A stretch of DNA of 64,000 bases from Streptomyces toyocaensis (lineage in GTDB: Bacteria; Actinomycetota; Actinomycetes; Streptomycetales; Streptomycetaceae), in the NCBI RefSeq assembly GCF_000725125.1, contig NZ_JFCB01000019.1, positions 1 to 64,000 of the forward strand. Direction: 5' to 3'. This document shows positions 45,021-58,781 of the stretch, piece after piece. Made by a program: the position numbers and the translations under genes. The notes below the pieces were generated by a model. That model ran no database searches. It was not told the origin of the DNA and saw nothing but the letters and a program-made list of their open reading frames with translations. Numbering within the stretch: the stretch's first letter is position 1; each line of letters starts with the position of its first letter.

Positions 45021-46166
45021 CAACCTCCACCAGGGGAACCGTGAAGGTTCCCGCCGTACTCGTCCTGGAGGACGGCCGGATCTTCCGTGGCCGTGCCTAC
45101 GGGGCTGTGGGGGAGACCTTCGGCGAAGCGGTGTTCTCCACCGGGATGACCGGCTACCAGGAGACCCTCACCGACCCGTCCTACCACCGCCAGGTCGTCG
45201 TGATGACCGCCCCGCACGTGGGCAACACCGGCGTGAACGACGAGGACATGGAGTCCCGCAGGATCTGGGTCTCCGGCTACGTCGTCCGCGACCCCGCGCG
45301 CGTGCCCTCCAACTGGCGCTCGACGCGCTCACTGGACGACGAGCTCGCCGCGCAGGGCGTCGTCGGCATCAGCGGCGTCGACACGCGCGCCCTCACCCGG
45401 CACCTGCGCGAGCGCGGCGCCATGCGCGTCGGCATCTTCAGCGGCGACGCCGTGGGCGACGACGCGGCACTGCTCGCCCGGGTCCAGGAGGTGCCCGGGA
45501 TGAAGGGCGCCGACCTGTCCGCCGAGGTCGCCACCACCGAGCCGTACGTCGTCCCGGCCATCGGCGAGAAGAAGTTCACCGTCGCCGCCGTGGACCTCGG
45601 CATCAAGGGCATGACCCCCCGGCGCATGGCCGAACGCGGCATCGAGGTGCACGTCCTGCCGGCCACGGCGACCGTGGACGACGTCTACGCGGTGAACCCG
45701 GACGGCGTGTTCTTCTCCAACGGCCCCGGCGACCCCGCCACCGCCGACCACCCGGTCGCCCTGATGCAGGCGGTCCTGGAGCGGGGCACCCCGCTGTTCG
45801 GCATCTGCTTCGGCAACCAGATCCTGGGCCGTGCCCTCGGCTTCGGCACCTACAAGCTGAAGTACGGCCACCGCGGCATCAACCAGCCGGTGCAGGACCG
45901 GACGACCGGCAAGGTCGAGGTCACCGCGCACAACCACGGCTTCGCCGTCGACGCGCCGCTGGACGAGGTGTCCGACACCCCGTTCGGCCGCGCCGAGGTG
46001 TCCCACGTCTGCCTCAACGACAACGTGGTGGAGGGCCTCCGGCTGCTCGACAAGCCCGCCTTCAGCGTCCAGTACCACCCCGAAGCGGCAGCGGGCCCGC
46101 ACGACGCCGCCTACCTGTTCGACCGCTTCACGTCTTTGATGAGCACCGTCCTGATGGAGGGCCAGC

Positions 46167-46174
<8 letters not shown>
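45017..46174 (+). CDS. carA: Carbamoyl-phosphate synthase small (glutaminase) subunit
   Basis: This 385-residue class I amidotransferase supplies ammonia to CarB. The nucleophile Cys lies in LFGICFGNQILG, the His/Glu pair in QYHPEAAAGPHD, and the small-subunit N-terminal domain has TGMTGYQETLTDPSY. ATG overlaps the preceding gene. The last 8 bases overlap the carB GTG. Confidence 0.97.
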
Positions 46175-49475
<3,301 letters not shown>

Positions 49476-49486
49476 CAGCCGCCCCC

Positions 49487-49514
49487 AGGGGGACACCGGA
49501 AACGGTGTCCCCCT
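49487..49514 (+). terminator. Hairpin between carB and pyrD
   Basis: A perfect 12-bp stem with a GAAA tetraloop lies in the 54-base carB-pyrD gap, ending 5 bases before the pyrD ribosome site. It may be a partial terminator or an mRNA stability element. Confidence 0.6.
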
Positions 49515-49529
49515 CTTCATGAGGACACC

Positions 49530-50632
<1,103 letters not shown>

Positions 50633-50636
<4 letters not shown>

Positions 50637-51478
50637 CCGGTCTGGCACCCTTCGGCGCGCGCCTGCGCCGCGCGATGGACGAGCGGGGCCCGCTCTGCGT
50701 GGGCATCGACCCGCACGCCTCCCTGCTCGCCGAGTGGGGCCTCAGCGACGACGTGAGGGGCTTGGAGCGGTTCAGCCGGACCGTCGTCGAGGCAATCGCC
50801 GGCCGGGTCGCCGTGCTGAAGCCGCAGAGCGCCTTCTTCGAGCGCTTCGGCTCGCGCGGCATCGCCGTGCTGGAGCGGACGGTCCAGGAGGCACGGGAAG
50901 CCGGGGCGCTGGTCGTGATGGACGCCAAGCGCGGTGACATCGGCTCCACCATGGCCGCCTACGCCGAGTCGTTCCTGCACAGGGACGCCCCCCTGTTCTC
51001 CGACGCGCTCACCGTCTCGCCGTACCTCGGTTACGGCTCGCTGAGCCCGGCCGTCGCGCTGGCCCGGGAGACCGGCACCGGCCTGTTCGTGCTGGCGCTG
51101 ACCTCCAACCCGGAGGGTGGCGAGGTGCAGCACGCGGTCCGCGCGGACGGACGCACCGTCGGGGCGACCATGCTCGGGCACCTGGCCCTGGAGAACGCCG
51201 GCGAGGAGCCGCTCGGGTCCTTCGGCGCGGTGGTGGGCGCCACCCTCGGTGACCTGTCCTCGTACGACCTGGACATGGGCGGTCCTATCCTGGCGCCCGG
51301 CATCGGCGCGCAGGGGGCCACCGCGGCCGACCTCCCGGCGGTGTTCGGCAGGGCGGTGCGCAACGTGGTGCCGAACGTCAGCCGGGGTGTGTTGCGCCAC
51401 GGTCCCGACGTGGTCGCTCTGCGTGACGCGGCGGACCGCTTCGCGGAGGACGTGCGTGCCGCGGTGACGGCTGCCTGA
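50633..51478 (+). CDS. pyrF: Orotidine 5'-phosphate decarboxylase (long, type 2)
   Basis: The 281 residues belong to the longer PyrF subfamily of actinobacteria. The catalytic Asp-Lys network is in VVMDAKRGDIGSTMAAYA, with CVGIDPH at the start and LAPGIGAQGAT near the phosphate loop. ATG overlaps pyrD. It ends the pyr operon; only a weak CCCC/GGGG inverted repeat follows (51524-51536). Confidence 0.95.
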
Positions 51479-51596
51479 AGTCCGCCGACGGCCGATTCCG
51501 AGGTCGCCGCACTCTGGCTACCACCCCAAAACGGGGGGATTATGTCCTTAATGTCCGGCCTGACGGAGGCTGACCAGGACTTTTCCGCTGTTCTCG

Positions 51597-51625
51597 CTGA
51601 CTCGGGCGGCATTGGCCGCTAGTCT
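51597..51625 (+). promoter_or_regulatory. Promoter for sIHF
   Basis: CTGACT (51597-51602), a 17-base spacer and TAGTCT (51620-51625) fit a vegetative promoter. The start would lie near 51632, leaving a leader of about 135 bases before the GTG. Confidence 0.6.
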
Positions 51626-51767
51626 CCGACGAGTGGGGGTGCCTCCCACGCCCTTCAAGCAGTGGGGGAGAACGGGCAGGCGTGTTGCTCGTGGCTCCCC
51701 AGGTGTGGGGCGACTAGGTTCCTCACCGGTCCGTATCCGACAGTTCGACATCCGAGGTGACGTAGGC

Positions 51768-52091
51768 GTGGCTCTTCCGCCCCTTACCCCTGAACAGCGC
51801 GCAGCCGCGCTCGAAAAGGCCGCCGCGGCTCGCCGGGAGCGGGCCGAGGTCAAGAATCGACTCAAGCACTCCGGCGCCTCCCTTCACGAGGTCATCAAGC
51901 AGGGCCAGGAGAACGACGTCATCGGCAAGATGAAGGTCTCCGCCCTGCTCGAGTCCCTGCCGGGCGTGGGCAAGGTCCGCGCCAAGCAGATCATGGAGCG
52001 ACTGGGCATCTCCGAGAGCCGCCGCGTGCGGGGTCTCGGTTCCAACCAGATCGCCTCCCTGGAGCGCGAGTTCGGCAGCACCGGCTCCTGA
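51768..52091 (+). CDS. sihF: Actinobacterial integration host factor (sIHF/mIHF)
   Basis: This 107-residue nucleoid-associated protein is unrelated to E. coli IHF. It has a long N-terminal helix (TPEQRAAALEKAAAARRER) and a helix-hairpin-helix-containing region LPGVGKVRAKQIMERLGIS that grips DNA. The GTG at 51768 gives exactly the length known for S. coelicolor sIHF and follows CGAGGTGA; a longer frame from 51612 has leader-like composition. It precedes gmk-rpoZ as in mycobacteria. Confidence 0.95.
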   Translation: MALPPLTPEQRAAALEKAAAARRERAEVKNRLKHSGASLHEVIKQGQENDVIGKMKVSALLESLPGVGKVRAKQIMERLGISESRRVRGLGSNQIASLEREFGSTGS

Positions 52092-52128
52092 GTTCTGGAC
52101 AGCCCGGGACTACTGGAATAATCGCTGC

Positions 52129-52686
52129 ATGAGTGAACGACCGCGGCTGACCGTGCTCTCCGGCCCCTCCGGGGTCGGCAAGAGCACGGTCGTCGCCCAT
52201 ATGCGCAAGGAACACCCCGAGGTCTGGCTGTCGGTGTCGGCGACGACACGGGCGCCCCGCCCCGGTGAGCGGCACGGGGTCCACTACTTCTTCGTCACCG
52301 ACGAGGAGATGGACAAGCTGATCGCCAACGGCGAGCTGCTGGAGTGGGCCGAGTTCGCCGGGAACCGCTACGGCACGCCCCGCGCGGCGGTGCTGGAGCA
52401 CCTGGAGGCGGGTGTGCCCGTACTGCTGGAGATCGACCTCCAGGGCGCGCGGCAGGTCCGCGAGTCCATGGCCGAGGCACAGCTGGTGTTCCTGGCTCCT
52501 CCCTCCTGGGAGGAGCTCGTGCGCAGGCTCACGGGCCGGGGCACCGAGTCGGCCGAGGTCATCGAGCGCCGGCTCGGCGCCGCGAAGACCGAGCTGGCGG
52601 CGGAGCCTGAGTTCGACACCACCCTGGTCAACACCTCCGTCCAGGACGTGGCCCGCGAGCTGCTAGCCTTGATGAACGTCGTGTGA
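52129..52686 (+). CDS. gmk: Guanylate kinase
   Basis: This 185-residue kinase converts GMP to GDP. P-loop GPSGVGKST (12-20), SATTRAPRPGERHGVHYFF with the GMP-binding residues, LEWAEFAGNRYGTP and LEIDLQGARQVR are all present. ATG start 37 bases after the sIHF stop. rpoZ follows 62 bases later. Confidence 0.97.
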   Translation: MSERPRLTVLSGPSGVGKSTVVAHMRKEHPEVWLSVSATTRAPRPGERHGVHYFFVTDEEMDKLIANGELLEWAEFAGNRYGTPRAAVLEHLEAGVPVLLEIDLQGARQVRESMAEAQLVFLAPPSWEELVRRLTGRGTESAEVIERRLGAAKTELAAEPEFDTTLVNTSVQDVARELLALMNVV

Positions 52687-52748
52687 TCGTGAGCAATCGT
52701 TCACCGGTCGCGTCGACTGAATCTTTCCCATCCATCGGAAGGTAGAGC

Positions 52749-53021
52749 GTGTCCTCTTCCATCTCCGCGCCCGAGGGCATCATCAACCCGCCGATCGACG
52801 AGCTCCTCGAGGCCACGGACTCGAAGTACAGCCTCGTGATCTACGCGGCCAAGCGGGCCCGCCAGATCAACGCGTACTACTCGCAGCTCGGCGAGGGTCT
52901 GCTCGAGTACGTCGGTCCCCTCGTCGACACCCACGTCCACGAGAAGCCGCTCTCGATCGCCCTGCGCGAGATCAACGCGGGACTGCTGACCTCCGAGGCC
53001 GTCGAAGGCCCCGGCCAGTAA
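52749..53021 (+). CDS. rpoZ: RNA polymerase omega subunit
   Basis: Omega (90 residues) aids beta' folding and is needed for the ppGpp site in some bacteria. IINPPIDELLEATDSKYSLVI, AAKRARQINAYY and the C-terminal EKPLSIALREINAG are the conserved blocks. GTG start behind GGAAGG. A strong hairpin follows, separating it from coaBC. Confidence 0.97.
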   Translation: MSSSISAPEGIINPPIDELLEATDSKYSLVIYAAKRARQINAYYSQLGEGLLEYVGPLVDTHVHEKPLSIALREINAGLLTSEAVEGPGQ

Positions 53022-53061
53022 CCGGTCAGTACGTCGTATCGGCAGTTCGCGGCTGACTTTT

Positions 53062-53096
53062 CCACAGGCCCGGCAGTACGTCTGCCGGGCCTGTGG
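53062..53096 (+). terminator. Hairpin after rpoZ
   Basis: A perfect 15-bp stem (53062-53076 with 53082-53096), loop TACGT, lies 40 bases past the rpoZ stop. Confidence 0.8.
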
Positions 53097-53143
53097 TGTC
53101 TCATGGGGTTCGTCGCAGGTTTCCGAGGTTCCGGGGAGAGACG

Positions 53144-54349
53144 GTGGACAAGCCGAAGGTCGTTCTGGGGGTCAGCGGCGGCATCGCCGCGTACAAGGCC
53201 TGTGAGCTGCTCAGGCGGCTGACGGAGTCGGGGCACGACGTGCGGGTCGTCCCCACCGCCTCGGCCCTGCACTTCGTCGGCGCCGCCACCTGGTCCGCCC
53301 TCTCCGGCAACCCGGTCTCCACCGAGGTCTGGGACGACGTCCACGAGGTGCCGCACGTCCGCATCGGGCAGCACGCCGACCTGGTGGTCGTCGCCCCGGC
53401 CACGGCGGACACGCTGGCCAGGGCGGCCCACGGCCTGGCCGACGACCTCCTCACCAACACCCTGCTCACCGCCCGCTGCCCGGTCGTCTTCGCCCCCGCC
53501 ATGCACACGGAGATGTGGGAACACCCGGCCACCCAGGAGAACGTGGCGACGCTGCGCGCCCGCGGTGCCCTCGTCGTCGAGCCGGCCGTCGGACGCCTCA
53601 CCGGCGCCGACACGGGCAAGGGCCGGCTGCCCGACCCGGGCGAGATCTTCGAGGTCTGCCGCCGGGTGCTGGCCCGTGGAGTCACCGAGCCGGACCTCCG
53701 GGGCCGGCACGTCGTCGTCAGCGCCGGAGGCACCCGCGAGCCCCTCGACCCCGTCCGCTTCCTCGGCAACCGCTCCTCCGGCAAGCAGGGGTACGCCCTC
53801 GCCCGCACCGCCGTCGCCCGGGGCGCCCGCGTCACGCTCGTCTCGGCCAACGCCGCGCTGCCCGACCCGGCCGGTGTGGACGTCGTCGCCGTCGGGACGG
53901 CCGTGGAACTCCGCGAGGCCGTCCTGCGCGCCGCCGCCGACGCGGACGCCGTCGTCATGGCGGCGGCCGTCGCCGACTTCCGCCCGGCGGCCTACGCGGC
54001 CGGGAAGATCAAGAAGAAGGACGGCCAGGAGCCCGAACCGGTCACCCTGGTGCGGAATCCGGACATCCTCGCGGAGATCTCGGGCGACCGGGTGCGGTCC
54101 GGACAGGTGATCGTCGGCTTCGCCGCCGAGACCGACGACGTGCTCGCCAACGGCCGCGCCAAGCTGAAGCGCAAGGGCTGCGACCTGCTGGTGGTGAACG
54201 AGGTGGGAGAGCGCAAGACCTTCGGTTCCGAGGAGAACGAGGCCGTGGTGCTGGGTGCCGACGGCAGCGAGACCCCCGTCGCGCACGGCCCGAAGGAGGC
54301 CCTGGCCGACACCGTGTGGGACCTGGTTTCCGAGCGCCTCGGTGAGTGA
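53144..54349 (+). CDS. coaBC: Bifunctional phosphopantothenoylcysteine decarboxylase/synthase
   Basis: CoaBC performs two CoA steps: CoaB ligates cysteine to phosphopantothenate and CoaC decarboxylates it with FMN. The 401 residues show SGGIAAYK, catalytic His71 in VPHVRIG, then PAMHTEMW where His121 replaces the Asn of the PXMNXXMW motif. The flap GRLTGADTGKGR (150-161) lacks the Cys found in E. coli. CoaB has AGGTREPLDPVRF and the KIKK lysine. These changes appear shared by mycobacterial CoaBC. The GTG at 53144 follows GGGGAGAG. Confidence 0.95.
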   Translation: MDKPKVVLGVSGGIAAYKACELLRRLTESGHDVRVVPTASALHFVGAATWSALSGNPVSTEVWDDVHEVPHVRIGQHADLVVVAPATADTLARAAHGLADDLLTNTLLTARCPVVFAPAMHTEMWEHPATQENVATLRARGALVVEPAVGRLTGADTGKGRLPDPGEIFEVCRRVLARGVTEPDLRGRHVVVSAGGTREPLDPVRFLGNRSSGKQGYALARTAVARGARVTLVSANAALPDPAGVDVVAVGTAVELREAVLRAAADADAVVMAAAVADFRPAAYAAGKIKKKDGQEPEPVTLVRNPDILAEISGDRVRSGQVIVGFAAETDDVLANGRAKLKRKGCDLLVVNEVGERKTFGSEENEAVVLGADGSETPVAHGPKEALADTVWDLVSERLGE

Positions 54350-54497
54350 CTGATTCACGGCCGGCACGCCTGAACCGCGTCCGCCGGGGGCGTGGCGCCT
54401 CTGGCAAACGTCGCCCGGCCCGTGGAGAATGCCCGTGCCGCAGGTCACAGCGCTCTCGCGAGACGAGACAGGGGGACCCGTGGCGAAGCGCGACCGA

Positions 54498-54503
54498 TAA
54501 ACT
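54498..54503 (+). promoter_or_regulatory. Candidate -10 element of metK
   Basis: TAAACT (54498-54503) inside GATAAACT lies 80 bases before the metK GTG in the coaBC-metK gap. A GGGACC-like -35 is too distant to be convincing. I see no SAM riboswitch consensus in the gap. Confidence 0.35.
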
Positions 54504-54582
54504 GTTCCACTGACGGCGTCGGGTGCAGCCCCCGCCGTTCGCCAATGATCAGCCAGCAGCCGCTGCAACCCCAGGGAGCATT

Positions 54583-55791
54583 GTGTCCCGTCGTCTGTTC
54601 ACCTCGGAGTCCGTGACCGAGGGTCACCCCGACAAGATCGCTGACCAGATCAGCGACACCATCCTCGACGCGCTGCTCCGCGAGGACCCGGCCTCCCGGG
54701 TCGCCGTCGAGACTCTGATCACCACCGGCCTGGTGCACGTGGCCGGCGAGGTCACCACCAAGACGTACGCGGACATCGCGACGCTGGTGCGCAACAAGAT
54801 CCTGGAGATCGGCTACGACTCCTCGAAGAAGGGCTTCGACGGCGCCTCCTGCGGCGTGTCGGTGTCGATCGGCGCGCAGTCCCCTGACATCGCGCAGGGC
54901 GTCGACGCCGCCTACGAGGCCCGCGTCGAGGGCGACGACGACGAACTGGACCGTCAGGGCGCGGGCGACCAGGGCCTGATGTTCGGTTACGCGACGGACG
55001 AAACGCCGACGCTGATGCCGCTGCCGGTGTTCCTGGCCCACCGGCTGTCCAAGCGCCTGTCGGACGTGCGCAAGAACGGGACGATCCCCTACCTGCGTCC
55101 GGACGGCAAGACCCAGGTCACCATCGAGTACGACGGCGACAAGGCGGTCCGTCTGGACACCGTGGTCGTCTCCTCCCAGCACGCCTCCGACATCGACCTG
55201 GAGTCGCTGCTGGCGCCGGACATCCGGGAGTTCGTCGTCGAGCCGGAGCTCAGGGCGCTGCTGGACGACGGCATCAAGCTGGACACGGAGAACTACCGGC
55301 TGCTGGTGAACCCCACGGGCCGGTTCGAGATCGGCGGTCCGATGGGTGACGCCGGCCTGACCGGCCGGAAGATCATCATCGACACCTACGGCGGCATGGC
55401 CCGCCACGGCGGCGGCGCGTTCTCCGGCAAGGACCCCTCCAAGGTGGACCGCTCGGCGGCGTACGCGATGCGCTGGGTCGCCAAGAACGTGGTGGCGGCC
55501 GGGCTGGCCGCGCGCTGCGAGGTGCAGGTGGCCTACGCGATCGGCAAGGCCGAGCCGGTGGGTCTGTTCGTGGAGACCTTCGGTACCGCCAAGGTCGACA
55601 CCGAGCGGATCGAGCGGGCCATCGACGAGGTCTTCGACCTGCGCCCGGCCGCCATCATCCGCGACCTCGACCTGCTGCGCCCGATCTACGCCCAGACCGC
55701 CGCCTACGGCCACTTCGGCCGTGAGCTGCCCGACTTCACCTGGGAGCGCACCGACCGCGTCGACGCCCTGCGCAAGGCCGCCGGACTGTAG
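54583..55791 (+). CDS. metK: S-adenosylmethionine synthetase
   Basis: MetK makes SAM from methionine and ATP. The 402 residues start with the family block RRLFTSESVTEGHPDKIAD and include GAGDQGLMFGYATDE and the phosphate loop GGGAFSGKDPSKVDRSAAY. The GTG at 54583 follows AGGGAG; an upstream frame to 54523 is only leader. A terminator hairpin follows. Confidence 0.98.
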   Translation: MSRRLFTSESVTEGHPDKIADQISDTILDALLREDPASRVAVETLITTGLVHVAGEVTTKTYADIATLVRNKILEIGYDSSKKGFDGASCGVSVSIGAQSPDIAQGVDAAYEARVEGDDDELDRQGAGDQGLMFGYATDETPTLMPLPVFLAHRLSKRLSDVRKNGTIPYLRPDGKTQVTIEYDGDKAVRLDTVVVSSQHASDIDLESLLAPDIREFVVEPELRALLDDGIKLDTENYRLLVNPTGRFEIGGPMGDAGLTGRKIIIDTYGGMARHGGGAFSGKDPSKVDRSAAYAMRWVAKNVVAAGLAARCEVQVAYAIGKAEPVGLFVETFGTAKVDTERIERAIDEVFDLRPAAIIRDLDLLRPIYAQTAAYGHFGRELPDFTWERTDRVDALRKAAGL

Positions 55792-55807
55792 GTCCCACCC
55801 CGCGTCC

Positions 55808-55848
55808 CCGAGGCCCGGCGTCCCCTCCGAGGGGCCGCCGGGCCTCGG
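55808..55848 (+). terminator. Hairpin after metK
   Basis: A perfect 13-bp outer stem (55808-55820 with 55836-55848) and an inner CCCC/GGGG helix start 17 bases past the metK stop. Confidence 0.75.
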
Positions 55849-55996
55849 CGTGCGGTCCTTCGGCCGCGGCGGCGTCACGGCCGGGCGTGAGGCGCACGGG
55901 CTGGTCCCGGGCGCAGGCGCGCCGGGCGTCCGTCCGCACCCGCGGCCGATCCCGGGCCCGGCGCCGCTGTCAGTCGTGTTTGGTAAGAATGCAGGC

Positions 55997-58144
55997 GTGA
56001 GCAGCGAGAACGGACAGCCGGACGGCGACGCGGAGGGTGCGCCGCCCGAGCAGCTCGCGCTCATCCGGGAGAGCGTGCGCAAGGCCGGGACGCCCCGCGC
56101 CAAACCCCGGACCTGGCGGGGCGCCGCGCTCGCGAAGGAACTGCCCGTGGCCCGGGTCCTGGTCGACAAGGGCGTGCTCCATCTCGACCGGTACTTCGAC
56201 TACGCCGTGCCCGAGGAGCTGGACGCCGACGCCCAGCCGGGCGTCAGGGTGCGGGTGCGGTTCGGCGCCGGCGGGCGCCGGGTGCGCGAGGGCCGTCGCG
56301 AGGGCGGCGGGCTGATCGACGGGTTCCTGGTCGAGCGGCGCGCCGAGTCCGACTACGCGGGCCCCCTGGCGGCCCTGGCCCAGGTGGTCTCGCCCGAGCG
56401 GGTGCTCGACGAGGAGCTGCTGGGGCTCGCCCGCGTGGTCGCCGACCGGTACGCGGGCAGCCTCGCCGACGTCCTCCAGCTCGCCGTGCCGCCGCGCAGC
56501 GCCCGTGCCGAGCGGCGTCCCTCGCCCGCCCCGCAGCCTCCGCCCCCGGCGCCCGCGCCCGGCTCCTGGGAGCGGTACGAGCAGGGGCCCGCCTTCCTGG
56601 AGTCACTGGCCTCCGGAGGCGCCCCACGGGCCGTGTGGAACGCACTGCCCGGCCCGCAGTGGAGCGAGGAGCTGGCCCGGGCCGTCGCCGCCGCCCTGGC
56701 CTCCGGACGCGGCGCGCTGGTCGTCCTGCCGGACGGCCGCGCCGTGGCCCGCGTGGACGCCGCGCTCACCGGACTGCTGGGGGAGGGCCGGCACGCGGTC
56801 CTCACCGCCGACGCCGGGCCGGAGAAGCGCTACGCGCAGTGGCTCGCGGTGCGGCGGGGCTCCGTGCGGGCCGTCGTCGGGACGCGGGCGGCGATGTTCG
56901 CGCCGGTGCGGGACCTCGGCCTGGTCGCCGTCTGGGACGACGGCGACGACAGCCACAGCGAACAGCACGCCCCGCAGCCGCACGCCCGCGAGGTCCTGCT
57001 GCTGAGGGCGGCGCAGGACAGGTGCGGCTTCCTGCTGGGCGGCTGGAGCTGCACCGTGGAGGCCGCCCAGCTCGTGGACACCGGCTGGGCCAGACCGCTT
57101 CTCGCCCCCAGGGAACGGGTGCGGACGGCCGCGCCGCTCGTGCGGACCGTCGGCGACCAGGATCTCGCGCGGGACGAGGCGGCCCGCGCGGCCCGGCTCC
57201 CGACGCTCGCCTGGCAGGCCGTCCGGGAGGGCCTGCGGCACGGGCCGGTGCTCGTGCAGGTGCCCCGGCGCGGGTACGTGCCGCGGATGGCGTGTGCCGC
57301 CTGCCGGGCCCCGGCGCGGTGCCGGCACTGCGCCGGGCCGCTGGAGGCGCGGGGGGCCGACGACCTGCGGTGCGGGTGGTGCGGGCGCGAGGAGAGCGGC
57401 TGGCACTGCCCCGAGTGCGGCGGTTTCCGGCTGCGGGCACAGGTGGTGGGGGCGCGGCGGACCGCCGAGGAGCTGGGCCGGGCCTTCCCCGCCGTCCCGG
57501 TGCGGACCTCGGGACGCGAGCACGTGCTGGACACGGTGCCGGGGGCGCCCGCGCTGGTGGTCAGCACCCCCGGGGCGGAACCGGTGGCCGAGGGCGGCTA
57601 CGCCGCGGCGCTGCTGCTGGACGGATGGGCCATGCTGGGGCGGCCCGACCTGCGGTCCGGGGAGGACGCGCTGCGCCGCTGGATCGGCGCGGCGGCGCTG
57701 GTCCGTCCGCAGCCGGCGGGCGGCACGGTGGTGGTGGTCGCGGAGCCGACCCTGCGGCCGGTGCAGGCGCTGGTGCGGTGGGACCCGGTCGGCCACGCGG
57801 TGCGGGAACTGGCGGAGCGGGCCGAACTGGGCTTCCCGCCGGTGTCGCGGATGGCGGCGGTGTCGGGGCCGGGCGAGGCGGTGAGCGAGTTCCTCCGTGC
57901 GGTGGAGCTGCCCGCGCCGGCGGAGATCCTGGGACCGGTTCCCCTGCCGGTCACCGCGGCCGGCCGCCCGCGGCGCCCGGGCGCGCCCTCGCCGGGGGAG
58001 CACTGGGACCGGGCGCTGATCCGCGTGCCCCCCGGCCACGGCGCGGCACTGGCCGCGGCCCTGAAGACGGCGCAGGCGACCCGTATGGCCCGGGGCGGGA
58101 ACGCCCCCGTGTGGGTCCGGATCGACCCGCTGGACATCGGCTGA
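55997..58144 (+). CDS. priA: Primosomal protein N' (PriA), helicase motifs degenerate
   Basis: The 715 residues have the PriA N-terminal DNA-binding domain (VARVLVDKGVLHLDRYFDYAVP) and eight zinc-binding cysteines (C433, 436, 442, 445, 459, 462, 471, 474). The Walker A loop expected near residues 215-225 reads LPGPQWSEE and lacks GKT. The DEXH box reads WDDGDD (313-318). This is the actinobacterial PriA type with poorly conserved ATP sites, so it may act as a DNA-binding replication-restart scaffold rather than a helicase. The GTG at 55997 gives the family N terminus. Confidence 0.92.
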   Translation: MSSENGQPDGDAEGAPPEQLALIRESVRKAGTPRAKPRTWRGAALAKELPVARVLVDKGVLHLDRYFDYAVPEELDADAQPGVRVRVRFGAGGRRVREGRREGGGLIDGFLVERRAESDYAGPLAALAQVVSPERVLDEELLGLARVVADRYAGSLADVLQLAVPPRSARAERRPSPAPQPPPPAPAPGSWERYEQGPAFLESLASGGAPRAVWNALPGPQWSEELARAVAAALASGRGALVVLPDGRAVARVDAALTGLLGEGRHAVLTADAGPEKRYAQWLAVRRGSVRAVVGTRAAMFAPVRDLGLVAVWDDGDDSHSEQHAPQPHAREVLLLRAAQDRCGFLLGGWSCTVEAAQLVDTGWARPLLAPRERVRTAAPLVRTVGDQDLARDEAARAARLPTLAWQAVREGLRHGPVLVQVPRRGYVPRMACAACRAPARCRHCAGPLEARGADDLRCGWCGREESGWHCPECGGFRLRAQVVGARRTAEELGRAFPAVPVRTSGREHVLDTVPGAPALVVSTPGAEPVAEGGYAAALLLDGWAMLGRPDLRSGEDALRRWIGAAALVRPQPAGGTVVVVAEPTLRPVQALVRWDPVGHAVRELAERAELGFPPVSRMAAVSGPGEAVSEFLRAVELPAPAEILGPVPLPVTAAGRPRRPGAPSPGEHWDRALIRVPPGHGAALAAALKTAQATRMARGGNAPVWVRIDPLDIG

Positions 58145-58182
58145 GCGGGAACCGCGCTCACCCCGCGGTGACGGACGTACGG

Positions 58183-58215
58183 CGCCCTCCCGGAGGCGGT
58201 GCGTCCGGGAGGGCG
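58183..58215. terminator. Bidirectional terminator between priA and the HTH gene
   Basis: A perfect 12-bp stem with a 9-base loop lies between two convergent genes. Confidence 0.7.
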
Positions 58216-58229
58216 GGGGAGGGGGCGGC

Positions 58230-58781
58230 TCAGCCGTTGCGGGGCGCGGGGAAGACCGTCGGGCGCGGCTCGTCGCGGAGGGCCGGGCTGCCGGCCGTGG
58301 GCTGGGTGGGCATGGACCGGGCGGCGGGGACCGCCGGCACCGTGGAGACGCCGGCGCCCACGTTGACCGTGCGGGAGCCCGGGGACTCCGGCGCGCGCTC
58401 GGCCTCGGCGGTGGCGGCGGGTGTCCGGTCGGCCGCGCGGCGGGCGCCGTAACGGCGGTGCACCGCCTGCTTGGTGACTCCCAGCGCGGAGCCCACCGCG
58501 TCCCAGGAGAAGCCGAGTGAGCGGTCGAAGTCCACGGCGGCCGTGACCAGGGTCTCGACACTGTCCCGCAGTTCCTGGGCGAGACGGACCGTCGGGGCCG
58601 GCGCCCGTCCGTAGACGACGAAGCCCGTGGAGGGGCCGGAGCGGCGCGGGCGGTAGACGTTGCCCAGCTGGGCGGTGAGCGTGCGCAGCGCGTCCACCTG
58701 CCGGCGGACCCGCTCGATGTCCCGCACCAGCAAGTGCAGGCTGGCCCGAGCCTGGGCGTCGTGGGTTGCGTGGTCGGCCAT
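58230..58781 (-). CDS. Helix-turn-helix protein of unknown function
   Basis: This 183-residue protein has an N-terminal helical region (ASLHLLVRDIERVRRQVDALRTL) that may dimerise. The segment SWDAVGSALGVTKQAVHRRY (92-111) is a clear helix-turn-helix of the type that follows a homeodomain-like or Sigma-70 region 4 pattern. A Pro/Ala/Thr-rich C-terminal tail follows. No ligand domain is seen. ATG 58781 follows AGAGG at 7 bases; a TTG at 58787 would add two residues. It diverges from fmt across 265 bases. Confidence 0.82.
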   Translation of the reverse strand: MADHATHDAQARASLHLLVRDIERVRRQVDALRTLTAQLGNVYRPRRSGPSTGFVVYGRAPAPTVRLAQELRDSVETLVTAAVDFDRSLGFSWDAVGSALGVTKQAVHRRYGARRAADRTPAATAEAERAPESPGSRTVNVGAGVSTVPAVPAARSMPTQPTAGSPALRDEPRPTVFPAPRNG

